From: Endozoicomonas sp. SCSIO W0465
GTDB taxonomy: Bacteria; Pseudomonadota; Gammaproteobacteria; Pseudomonadales; Endozoicomonadaceae
Assembly: GCF_023716865.1 (NCBI RefSeq)
Contig: NZ_CP092417.1
Span: 6,364,001 to 6,428,000 of the forward strand
Direction: 5' to 3'
Length of the DNA stretch: 64,000 nt
Position numbers and translations under genes: made by a program. The notes under the pieces were generated by a model. The model was not told the DNA's origin and searched no databases. It worked only from the letters and a program-made list of their open reading frames with translations. Shown here piece after piece: positions 56,363-64,000 of this stretch; within the stretch, counting starts at the first letter, position 1, and every line of letters starts with the position of its first letter.

Positions 56363-57276
56363 AACTGATCAATGTCAAACAGGGCAGTCCTGAATGGCTG
56401 GCTTTGCGGCGGGCACACTTCACCGCCAGTGAAGCACCCGCCATGATGGGCGACAGCCCCTTCATCAGCCGTGACCAACTGATCTATCAGAAAGTCACCG
56501 GCTATACGCCACCGGTTACGCCCCAGCAGCAACATCGTTTTGATATGGGGCACGCAGCAGAAGCTGAGGCTCGCCCCATCATTGAAGTACAGGAGATGAA
56601 AACCCTCTTCCCGGTGACTGGCACCCGGACCGTGGAAGGCCTGCCCCTGCTGGCCAGCTTTGACGGCCTTGATCTGGATCGAAAACTGATCTTCGAACAC
56701 AAACTCTGGAACCCAAAAGTCGTCGCCCAGATCGAAGGGGAAGGTATTGAACCCGGTTACTACTGGCAACTGGAGCAACAGCTGCTGGTCAGTAACCAGA
56801 AAGGGGGTCGGGTCATCTTTGTCTGCTCCGATGGCACCCGTGAAAACCTTCGCTGGGTCTATTACGACGCTCACGACGATCGACGTCATACCCTGATCGA
56901 AGGCTGGCATCAATTCAAGGCCGATCTGGAGCAAGCGGAGAGACTGCACGATAAAGGGAAACTCCCCAACCCGTACGCTGAAGCCGTCGTTCGACACGAT
57001 GACACCTTCCAAAAAGCAGAACAGAGCTACCACCTAGCCCTGCAGACACTGAATGCCGCCAAAGCCCTGGCAGAGAAGACCAAACAGGACCTGATCGACC
57101 TGACCGGAGGTGCCAAAACCAAAGGCAGCCAATTCCAGCTCTACCCCACCTACCGCAAAGGCAACGTGAAATGGCAGGACGCCTTCAAAGCCATGCTGCC
57201 GGAAGTCCCCATGAAAGACCTGGAGAAATACAAAGGCAAACCGGCCACGGTCTGGACAGTAAAACCCCTGAACTAA
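56359..57276 (+). CDS. YqaJ-type (lambda exonuclease-like) recombinase nuclease
   Basis: 305 residues. Nuclease core: QGSPEWLALRRAHFTASEAPAMMG at the N-terminus, MGHAAEAEARPIIE, then FDGLDLDRKLIFEHKLWN with the catalytic Asp/Glu-x-Lys and a YYWQLEQQLLV motif. It degrades 5' ends to feed the annealing protein. The C-terminal 80 residues form an added helical region. Confidence 0.92.
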   Translation: MKLINVKQGSPEWLALRRAHFTASEAPAMMGDSPFISRDQLIYQKVTGYTPPVTPQQQHRFDMGHAAEAEARPIIEVQEMKTLFPVTGTRTVEGLPLLASFDGLDLDRKLIFEHKLWNPKVVAQIEGEGIEPGYYWQLEQQLLVSNQKGGRVIFVCSDGTRENLRWVYYDAHDDRRHTLIEGWHQFKADLEQAERLHDKGKLPNPYAEAVVRHDDTFQKAEQSYHLALQTLNAAKALAEKTKQDLIDLTGGAKTKGSQFQLYPTYRKGNVKWQDAFKAMLPEVPMKDLEKYKGKPATVWTVKPLN

Positions 57277-57288
57277 AGGAGAACCTTA

Positions 57289-57801
57289 ATGAGCAGAGGC
57301 GTTAATAAAGTCATCCTGGTTGGGCATGTCGGGCAGGACCCCGTCGTGCGCTATACCCCCGGTGGCGAAGCGGTGGCCAACATCAGTCTTGCTACCTCGG
57401 AGAAATGGAAGGACCGGAACGGACAGCCACAGGAAAGAACCGAGTGGCACCGCATCGTCACCTTCGGCAAGCTGGCAGACATTGCCCAGCAGCTGGTGCG
57501 CAAGGGCAGCAAGCTCTACATCGAAGGCAAACTCCAGACCCGCAAGTGGCAGGACAATCACGGCCAGGACCGATACACCACGGAAGTCGTGGTCACCGGC
57601 TTCAACGGACAGATTCAGATCCTGGACAAGCTGAATGAGCAGCCTGCCCAGCAACAACAACAGCATCAGCCACCACAACACGCCGCTCACCACGGCAACC
57701 ATCACCAGCCACAGAACACCCGCTACCCAACCAAGACGAACCCGCCGTCATCGCCACCCGCTGAGGGGTATGACGACTACGATGACTCGATTCCTTTCTA
57801 A
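57289..57801 (+). CDS. ssb: Single-stranded DNA-binding protein
   Basis: 170 residues: OB-fold with NKVILVGHVGQDPVVRYTPGGEAVANISLAT and EWHRIVTFGKLADIAQQLVRKGSKLYIEGKL, a Gln/His/Pro-rich linker, and the acidic DDYDDSIPF tail that recruits partner proteins. Phage-borne homologue of the host SSB. 12 bp after the exonuclease stop. Confidence 0.96.
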   Translation: MSRGVNKVILVGHVGQDPVVRYTPGGEAVANISLATSEKWKDRNGQPQERTEWHRIVTFGKLADIAQQLVRKGSKLYIEGKLQTRKWQDNHGQDRYTTEVVVTGFNGQIQILDKLNEQPAQQQQQHQPPQHAAHHGNHHQPQNTRYPTKTNPPSSPPAEGYDDYDDSIPF

Positions 57802-57822
57802 CCCAACGGAGAATGGCAGCCC

Positions 57823-58146
57823 ATGGATGGATTAACGGCCGATGACCTGGCTCTGGCCCTGGAGATCAAACATAAACGCGCAGCGGGCATCAACACCCGC
57901 AAAGAGGAAGCGGAACTCTCGGAAAAAATCCGCATTGCAGATCGGATCGGCGATCGAATGGGAGGACTGCCACTGGATGCTGAAACCGTGATGATCGAAA
58001 TGACCGCCCTGATCGTGGCCATTACCGTGGGTATTCACAGCCCTCTAGCGAGGGATCAATCCATGCTGGTCACCGGACTGATCCTGCAACGCCTGCAGGA
58101 AAATGACCCGTACCCTAACCATCATTCAACGGAACGCATTCACTGA
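57823..58146 (+). CDS. Hypothetical phage protein
   Basis: 107 residues, mostly helical: LTADDLALALEIKHKRAAGINTRKEEAELSEKIRIADRIGDRMGG, then a moderately hydrophobic part (MIEMTALIVAITVGIHS). Not recognised; 21 bp after ssb in the same operon. Confidence 0.6.
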   Translation: MDGLTADDLALALEIKHKRAAGINTRKEEAELSEKIRIADRIGDRMGGLPLDAETVMIEMTALIVAITVGIHSPLARDQSMLVTGLILQRLQENDPYPNHHSTERIH

Positions 58147-58197
58147 TAGACACCAGAGCAGTCACACAACGCTGAAGAGCAAGGAAGCGAGAGGACG

Positions 58198-59463
58198 TTG
58201 ACTATGGACAACACAGTGCTTAATAAAAACAGCACCATCACCAGCCTAGATCAGGCTGAACTGAAAATCCGACGCGCCGGTATCATTCGACTCAACCCTG
58301 AAGGGCATGAGCAGGTAGAAGGTGAGGAGCTGCTGCAAACCGTCTGTGGCTTTAACCTGGAATCCAAAACCGTGGCTCAGGCGATTAAACGACAGATCGC
58401 AAAGCATGAGTTTTGCGAAGGAAAGGACTTTACAACATCGATGTTGCAAAGTTCTGGAGGCCGTCCCAGACGGGTTTATCACTTTTCGGTGAATGCCGCG
58501 AACCATGTTCTGCTGTCCGCCATGACCCAGGAAGGCAAACAGGCCAGACAAGAGGCCATTGATGAAAAGCGGAAACAGCAACTCACGGATGCGCTCAATA
58601 TACATCCGTCATCCGAAAAGCCAGCGCTGGATCAACGGGAGAACGACACACCGCAGGTGTTGCTCGAAATCAACATGGCCACTTCCCTGAAAGCCATCGC
58701 CTTTGCCGAAGCACTGGGCTTTACCGGCAACCAGAAACTGCTCTCCGCTGACCGGCTGCTGAAAAGCCAGATCGGTTTCTCCCCGCTGGAAGCCATGGGT
58801 CAGAGACAACTGATCGCACCCGTTCAGCAAATGACATTTACCCCAACCCAGCTCGGGCAGATGATGACATCACCCCAGGACGCCCGAGAGGTAAACCGAC
58901 GGCTGGAAGCAGCAAGACTGCAAACCAAGATCGACCGGCAGTGGATACCGACCGACCTTGGAACGCCGTTCTGTGAAATCCTCGACACCGGGAAGTCCCA
59001 CCACAGCGGTACTCCGGTAAAGCAGGTGAAGTGGTATCAGACCGTGCTGGATCGTTTAGTTCCCAGGACCGATGCCGGCCCCGAAACGGTGCCAATGGAT
59101 CGGAATAGCCACGATGCTGACCCACCACTGTATGGGTCAGACGAAGACTGCGAGCCCGTGCCAAGAAAACCAAAGCGCAAACGGAACCGCTACGAGTTGG
59201 ACGATTACTTCTCACTGGTGGAACTGGGGGAATTTATTGGCAGAAGCCGTCAGCATGTGGTCGAGGTGCTGGAGAAACACCGTATCATCAAATGGACCGG
59301 ACAGGGGAAAAAAGGGAAATACCTGCTCACCGATAGGGGCTGGCAGTACGGCCTGATGTACGACCCCACCGAAACCCTATTTCATAACCGACAGAGCAAG
59401 CGACTGACCACCAGTAACGCACAGCCGGTACTGGGTTATGACATCCTGAAATTTTTCCATTAA
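58198..59463 (+). CDS. AntA-like phage antirepressor/regulatory protein
   Basis: 421 residues (ATG at 58204 also possible). The N-terminal part TVAQAIKRQIAKHEFCEGKDFTTSMLQSSGGRPRRVYHFSVNAANHVLLSAMTQEGKQARQ resembles the AntA/AntB domain of phage antirepressors. The middle is helical. The C-terminal part (about 320-415) has a winged-helix-like segment (LGEFIGRSRQHVVEVLEKH). An antirepressor would suit a repressor that cannot self-cleave. Assignment by domain resemblance. Confidence 0.7.
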   Translation: MTMDNTVLNKNSTITSLDQAELKIRRAGIIRLNPEGHEQVEGEELLQTVCGFNLESKTVAQAIKRQIAKHEFCEGKDFTTSMLQSSGGRPRRVYHFSVNAANHVLLSAMTQEGKQARQEAIDEKRKQQLTDALNIHPSSEKPALDQRENDTPQVLLEINMATSLKAIAFAEALGFTGNQKLLSADRLLKSQIGFSPLEAMGQRQLIAPVQQMTFTPTQLGQMMTSPQDAREVNRRLEAARLQTKIDRQWIPTDLGTPFCEILDTGKSHHSGTPVKQVKWYQTVLDRLVPRTDAGPETVPMDRNSHDADPPLYGSDEDCEPVPRKPKRKRNRYELDDYFSLVELGEFIGRSRQHVVEVLEKHRIIKWTGQGKKGKYLLTDRGWQYGLMYDPTETLFHNRQSKRLTTSNAQPVLGYDILKFFH

Positions 59464-59569
59464 AACCGGAGATGATTCAGGAAGCAGAAGAACACGCTTC
59501 ATGGCAGTTGAAGCATCTTACGGGATAACAGAACCCTGTTATCCGATCGCCAGGAAAGGAGACCATGGC

Positions 59570-59830
59570 ATGGACGTGAAATCCCCCATCGAATGCATCA
59601 ATTACTCAACCCGCGAAGCCGCGTTGTACATCGGGGTCTGTAAAAGTGCTCTGGATAAATCAAGAGTATCGGGCGTGCTGTTTGGCCAGACCCCGCCCCC
59701 ATTTCTCAAACTCGGACGTTCCATCCGCTACCGGGTCGAAGACCTGAAAGCGTGGCTGGACCAGCAGCAATCCTATGAAACCCTGGCACAGGCTGAGTCG
59801 GATAAAAATTTCGGCGACTATCCGAACTGA
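59570..59830 (+). CDS. Excisionase/AlpA-like helix-turn-helix protein
   Basis: About 86 residues from the ATG at 59570, with AGGAAAGGAG upstream. NYSTREAALYIGVCKSALDKSR, PPPFLKLGRSIRYRVEDLKAWLDQ is the MerR-like HTH_17 fold of excisionases and AlpA regulators. Last gene before the rRNA operon; no integrase gene is next to it. Confidence 0.8.
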   Translation: MDVKSPIECINYSTREAALYIGVCKSALDKSRVSGVLFGQTPPPFLKLGRSIRYRVEDLKAWLDQQQSYETLAQAESDKNFGDYPN

Positions 59831-59853
59831 TTCCGAACCTGACCAAACGCACA

Positions 59854-59885
59854 AAAGGCTTCCGTAGGGAAGCCTTTGTTTTTTC
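59854..59885. terminator. Strong bidirectional terminator between prophage and rRNA operon
   Basis: A 10-bp stem AAAGGCTTCC/GGAAGCCTTT with a 4-nt loop and T runs on both sides. It can end both the rightward prophage operon and the leftward rRNA operon (17 bp after 5S). Confidence 0.9.
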
Positions 59886-59901
59886 TACACTTTAAATTGG
59901 G

Positions 59902-60019
59902 TGCCTGGCGATGACCTACTCTCACATGGGGAAACCCCACACTACCATCGGCGATAAGTCATTTCACTGCTGAGTTCGGGATGGGATCAGGTGGTTCTAA
60001 CTTTCTATGGTCGCCAGGC
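59902..60019 (-). rRNA. rrf: 5S ribosomal RNA
   Basis: About 118 nt. The reverse complement starts TGCCTGGCGACC-type (GCCTGGCGACCATAG) and ends TCATCGCCAGGCA, with the 5'/3' stem complementary, and contains the CCCATCCCGAACTCAG core of 5S rRNA. Last gene of the leftward rRNA operon. Confidence 0.97.
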
Positions 60020-60037
60020 TTATCTGGTTGTCGGTTA

Positions 60038-60198
<161 letters not shown>

Positions 60199-60348
60199 TC
60201 GCTTTGGCGTTATATGGTCAAGCCGCACGAGTCATTAGTATTGGTTAGCTCAATGCCTCACAGCACTTACACACCCAACCTATCAACGTCATAGTCTTTA
60301 ACGGCTCTTCAGGGAGATCATGTCTCCAGGGAAGTCTCATCTTGAAGG

Positions 60349-60384
<36 letters not shown>

Positions 60385-60550
60385 TCCGAACATAGCTACC
60401 GGGCAATGCGTCTGGCGACACAACCCGAACACCAGTGGTCCGTCCACTCCGGTCCTCTCGTACTAGGAGCAGCTCTTCTCAAACTTCCAACGTCCACGGC
60501 AGATAGGGACCGAACTGTCTCACGACGTTCTAAACCCAGCTCGCGTACCA

Positions 60551-60583
<33 letters not shown>

Positions 60584-60585
60584 GG

Positions 60586-60628
<43 letters not shown>

Positions 60629-60657
60629 ACCGCCGTCGATGTGAACTCTTGGGCGGT

Positions 60658-60702
<45 letters not shown>

Positions 60703-60714
60703 TCCTTCCATGCA

Positions 60715-60755
<41 letters not shown>

Positions 60756-60834
60756 GATGTACCTCTCGCAGTCAAGCTGGCTTGTGCCATTACACTAACC
60801 GTACGATGTCCGACCGTACTTAGCCAACCTTCGT

Positions 60835-60877
<43 letters not shown>

Positions 60878-61139
60878 ACCCACCACACAATGTCCCCGAT
60901 CCCGTTTCAGGACCTGGGTTAGAACCTCAATATTGCCAGGGTGGTATTTCAAGGTTGGCTCCACGATGACTGGCGTCACCGCTTCAAAGCCTCCCACCTA
61001 TCCTACACAAGCAACATCAAGATCCACTGTGAAGCTGTAGTAAAGGTTCACGGGGTCTTTCCGTCTAGCCGCGGATACGCTGCATCTTAACAGCGATTTC
61101 AATTTCACTGAGTCTCGGGTGGAGACAGCGTGGCCATCG

Positions 61140-61490
<351 letters not shown>

Positions 61491-62202
61491 AAAGCGATTA
61501 AGTGGTCAGGTAACCCCATCAATTAACCTTCCGGCACCGGGCAGGCGTCACACCGTATACGTCCACTTTCGTGTTGGCACAGTGCTGTGTTTTTAATAAA
61601 CAGTCGCAGCCACCTGGTATCTTCGACCAGCCTCAGCTTACGGAGCAAGTCCGATCACCAAAGCCGGCGCACCTTCTCCCGAAGTTACGGTGCCATTTTG
61701 CCTAGTTCCTTCACCCGAGTTCTCTCAAGCGCCTTGGTATTCTCTACCTGACCACCTGTGTCGGTTTGGGGTACGGTCCCTTCTGACCTGATGCTTAGAA
61801 GTTTTTCCTGGAAGCATGGCATCAATCACTTCAGTTCCGTAGAACCTCGTCATCAATTCTCGGCATTCTCAATTAAGAGAGCGATCCGGATTTGCCTGGA
61901 TCCCTTGCCTACTATCTTAAACGCAGACAACCAACGCTGCGCTGACCTAGCCTTCTCCGTCACTCCGTCGCAGTCAGAAGGGGTACAGGAATATTGACCT
62001 GTTTCCCATCGATTACGTCTTTCGACCTCACCTTAGGGGCCGACTCACCCTGCGCCGATTAGCGTTGCGCAGGAACCCTTGGTCTTCCGGCGGGGGAGCT
62101 TCTCACTCCCCTTGTCGTTACTCATGTCAGCATTCGCACTTCTGATACCTCCAGCACACCTCCCGATGCACCTTCAACGGCTTACAGAACGCTCCTCTAC
62201 CG

Positions 62203-62657
62203 GTTCAGTAGACAGTTGACAGTAGACGGTGGACGGTTTTGCCTTGAGTCATTGGTGACTTTTGTGCAAATTCGTTAGCATTTTGGCAATTGTCTGGTAT
62301 TCAGTTTTCAGGTGTTCCCACTGATTTTTCTCGATGTATCCGAGATCCAGTGAGTATCTGATCCATACTCGCATTTCGTCGGCTGATCCGATGGCCATTA
62401 ATAAGAACCTTCGAAATTCAGCTTTTGAAATACTCATTTTGCCATAGCCTTCAGCAACATTTGCGCATATGCCTTTACTGGCTCTGCGCATTTGATCAGC
62501 AAGCCCACGCACTTGTTCATGCTTTGGAAAGTCAAATGTTAGCTTATGAACTTCAAGTGAAGTCCGATACGCTTTTTTGAAAACTTCCAATTGCTCAAAA
62601 CCTTGCATGACTTACTCAACAAACTGTGTACTGTCCACTGTCAACTGCCCACTGAAC
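62203..62657 (-). other. 23S rRNA intervening sequence in helix 45
   Basis: 455 bp replacing helix 45 (about E. coli 1170), a site where other bacteria also carry such insertions. The arms, GTTCAGTAGACAGTTGACAG and its partner ending CTGTCAACTGCCCACTGAAC, pair with few mismatches and are built from heptamers (GTAGACA/GTTGACA). It encodes the S23-type protein. Confidence 0.9.
62249..62608 (-). CDS. S23-type four-helix-bundle protein of the 23S intervening sequence
   Basis: 119 residues with the hallmarks of the 23S-rRNA-IVP (four-helix bundle) family: FEQLEVFKKAYRTSLEVHKLT, LADQMRRASKGICANVAEGYG, FRRFLLMAIGSADEMRVWIRYSLDLGYI. Family members are encoded within rRNA insertions in several bacteria and form pentamers; the function is unknown. 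Confidence 0.93.
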   Translation of the reverse strand: MQGFEQLEVFKKAYRTSLEVHKLTFDFPKHEQVRGLADQMRRASKGICANVAEGYGKMSISKAEFRRFLLMAIGSADEMRVWIRYSLDLGYIEKNQWEHLKTEYQTIAKMLTNLHKSHQ

Positions 62658-62713
62658 CCCGTAGCTTCGGTGAACAGTTTGAGCCCCGTTAAATCTTCCG
62701 CGCGAGCCGACTC

Positions 62714-62776
<63 letters not shown>

Positions 62777-64000
62777 CTGACTCTTGATCACATCTCTCCA
62801 GCGCTGAACTGCCGGGCTATCTGCCAGGTTTTTACCCGATCCTGCAATTTCGCCCAGCCTTCCCATACCACTAACCAGCCGGGCTGCCCTGTATGCTTTG
62901 AATCACCCCAACCACCAAGCCGAGCAATCGTTTGAAGCAGCCAAGTGACTGTTGGCGGCTTATCGGGCAACGCTTTTTTTTCATAGGTTAGCCAGAGAAC
63001 CTGCCATTCATCATCACTGACCACCTCATTCGCGAGTGTTTTTTCACTCCAAAGCTTTCTGTCTTTGTGCTGCCTGTCATTCGGTAACATTAATGCTTCA
63101 CGGATTTGCATTAGTCTGACAGCGACAAACATTAATATGACCGCAAGTCGTTCAATGTTATCCGGAGATTGCAGACGAAGCCTTTCTACTCCTGCTCCCG
63201 ATTTCCAAGCCTTATGGAACTCTTCTATTCGCCATCGGAGCTCGTAAAATCGAATGATAGAGCGACAGTCTTCGAATGTTTCAATATCTTCAGTTGTCAA
63301 TAGTACCCAGTGCAAACGGTCTTCGGAGTCATTGCCAATCTCTTCAGCCGACACAATATTCATAGTTACCGGTTCCGGCCTGCCGCCTGGCCTTTGCGGC
63401 GCCTGTATTGTCATCTTCTTTCTTTTGACCTGCAGCGTTGCCTTTCGCTTCTTTCTACCTCCTTTTTGAGGAACCACTATCGTATATTTCCCCAACACTT
63501 CAGTCTGAGCTAAGGAATCAAATAATAAGAGTTCGCCATCCACCAGGATTCTGTTTTGTGTAGCTCTTACAACAAACCGCTGTCGGTTATCCAGTTTGTA
63601 GTGCATATATTCGTATATATCCGCCTCCCGGTCGCAAACACTGATGATGTCAGGCATTTTACCCCCCATCCTTTGTTCTGTGTTTTCAGAGGCTCTTTGC
63701 CACTTAAAGCTTTCCTTTCCCTCGTAAGGTAGCTGACGACGTTGGTTCTTTTTCCCCCGCTGAACGTCCTCTCTAACCCATCGTTCTTGATCAATAAGCC
63801 CAATGCTTCGCTCTGTATCCGCATCAACCAAGAAGACAGAGTGGACGTGGAATCCTCTGGTTTTAGAGCCTTCAGGACCTCCAAGATCACCAAGCTCGGA
63901 TCTGACAGCATGTTTATAACCCAGGGTTGTTGTATCTTCGAGAGCCAGAAGTAGGCGAGACTGTCTCGCTATTTTGGCAGTTGCCTGAAAGCCTGCCTCA
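62777..64000 (-). mobile_element. IS50/Tn5-like (IS4 family) element inside 23S rRNA (right part outside the window)
   Basis: The left end reads CTGACTCTTGATCACATCTC, close to the IS50 end CTGACTCTTATACACAAGT, and starts directly after 23S sequence GGCTGTC. The element extends past the end of the window. Confidence 0.9.
62788..64000 (-). CDS. IS50/Tn5-like transposase (N-terminus outside the window)
   Basis: An open frame of over 400 codons to the window edge, with the three acidic residues of the Tn5-type core: ALEDTTTLGYKH, SVCDREADIYEYM, and the YREK signature YELRWRIEEFHKAWK. No stop is seen in the visible part, so the element may be active. Confidence 0.93.
   Translation of the reverse strand, partial: EAGFQATAKIARQSRLLLALEDTTTLGYKHAVRSELGDLGGPEGSKTRGFHVHSVFLVDADTERSIGLIDQERWVREDVQRGKKNQRRQLPYEGKESFKWQRASENTEQRMGGKMPDIISVCDREADIYEYMHYKLDNRQRFVVRATQNRILVDGELLLFDSLAQTEVLGKYTIVVPQKGGRKKRKATLQVKRKKMTIQAPQRPGGRPEPVTMNIVSAEEIGNDSEDRLHWVLLTTEDIETFEDCRSIIRFYELRWRIEEFHKAWKSGAGVERLRLQSPDNIERLAVILMFVAVRLMQIREALMLPNDRQHKDRKLWSEKTLANEVVSDDEWQVLWLTYEKKALPDKPPTVTWLLQTIARLGGWGDSKHTGQPGWLVVWEGWAKLQDRVKTWQIARQFSAGEM

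Noticed and set aside
61758..61997. 79-codon frame in the 23S region
   Set aside because: Conserved rRNA sequence, antisense to 23S; not a gene.

Overview
The window looks like a gammaproteobacterial chromosome. Gene content and rRNA sequence fit an Oceanospirillales-type, Endozoicomonas-like host; this is inferred from gene families and the very heavy insertion-sequence load, not from a database match. It contains ordinary housekeeping genes, a decayed polyhydroxybutyrate (PHB) locus, a P22-like prophage remnant and the 3' part of an rRNA operon. All of it is riddled with mobile elements, many with target-site duplications (TSDs) that can be read directly.

Layout: 1-12.0 kb is mostly intact housekeeping DNA: Lrp-type regulator (partial), SIS/CBS sugar-phosphate isomerase, Rieske protein, lytic transglycosylase, ispG, penicillin-acylase-type hydrolase, PPC-domain protein, SDR, and a free lipoyl domain followed by E1-alpha and E1-beta of a 2-oxoacid dehydrogenase. 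12.0-16.7 kb is a nest of elements: ISL3 transposase cut by an IS1595 element, which abuts an IS21 istA fragment itself split by an IS1182 element. 16.7-21.6 kb is a PHB locus: bdhA (5' truncated), phaR, an IS3 element, phaC, and phaB with a frameshift. 22-26.5 kb holds a dead IS5, an ISNCY-like element and IS66 copy 1. 26.5-33.5 kb carries prkA (frameshifted), yeaH, spoVR, recX and a hypothetical gene.

33.6-37.0 kb is a single secreted-protein gene broken by three insertions: an antisense group II intron and two different MITEs. Removing them with one copy of each TSD restores an uninterrupted frame of about 357 codons. Both MITEs carry 25-bp ends closely matching those of the IS1595 element at 13.3 kb. 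The first MITE has a second, apparently identical copy in the prophage at 54.6 kb.

37.0-40.3 kb is an IS110 element split by an IS1634 element; it truncates the prophage major capsid gene. 40.3-59.8 kb is the prophage remnant. On the minus strand it has P22-order packaging and head genes (small and large terminase, portal, scaffold, coat), lysis genes, parDE, and replication genes split by IS66 copy 2. On the plus strand it has a repressor whose S24 protease residues are replaced, then a recombination operon (ERF annealing protein, YqaJ exonuclease, SSB), an AntA-like protein and an excisionase-like protein. No integrase and no tail genes are visible.

59.9-64 kb is a minus-strand rRNA operon: 5S, then 23S. 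The 23S carries two intervening sequences closed by long hairpins: one in helix 68 encoding a GIY-YIG nuclease, one in helix 45 encoding a four-helix-bundle S23-type protein. The 23S is then cut by an IS50/Tn5-like element near the GTPase centre. Heptanucleotide repeats occur in the 23S-5S spacer and build the stems of the second intervening sequence. Several genes differ from their reading frame by one base; this could be real decay or assembly error.
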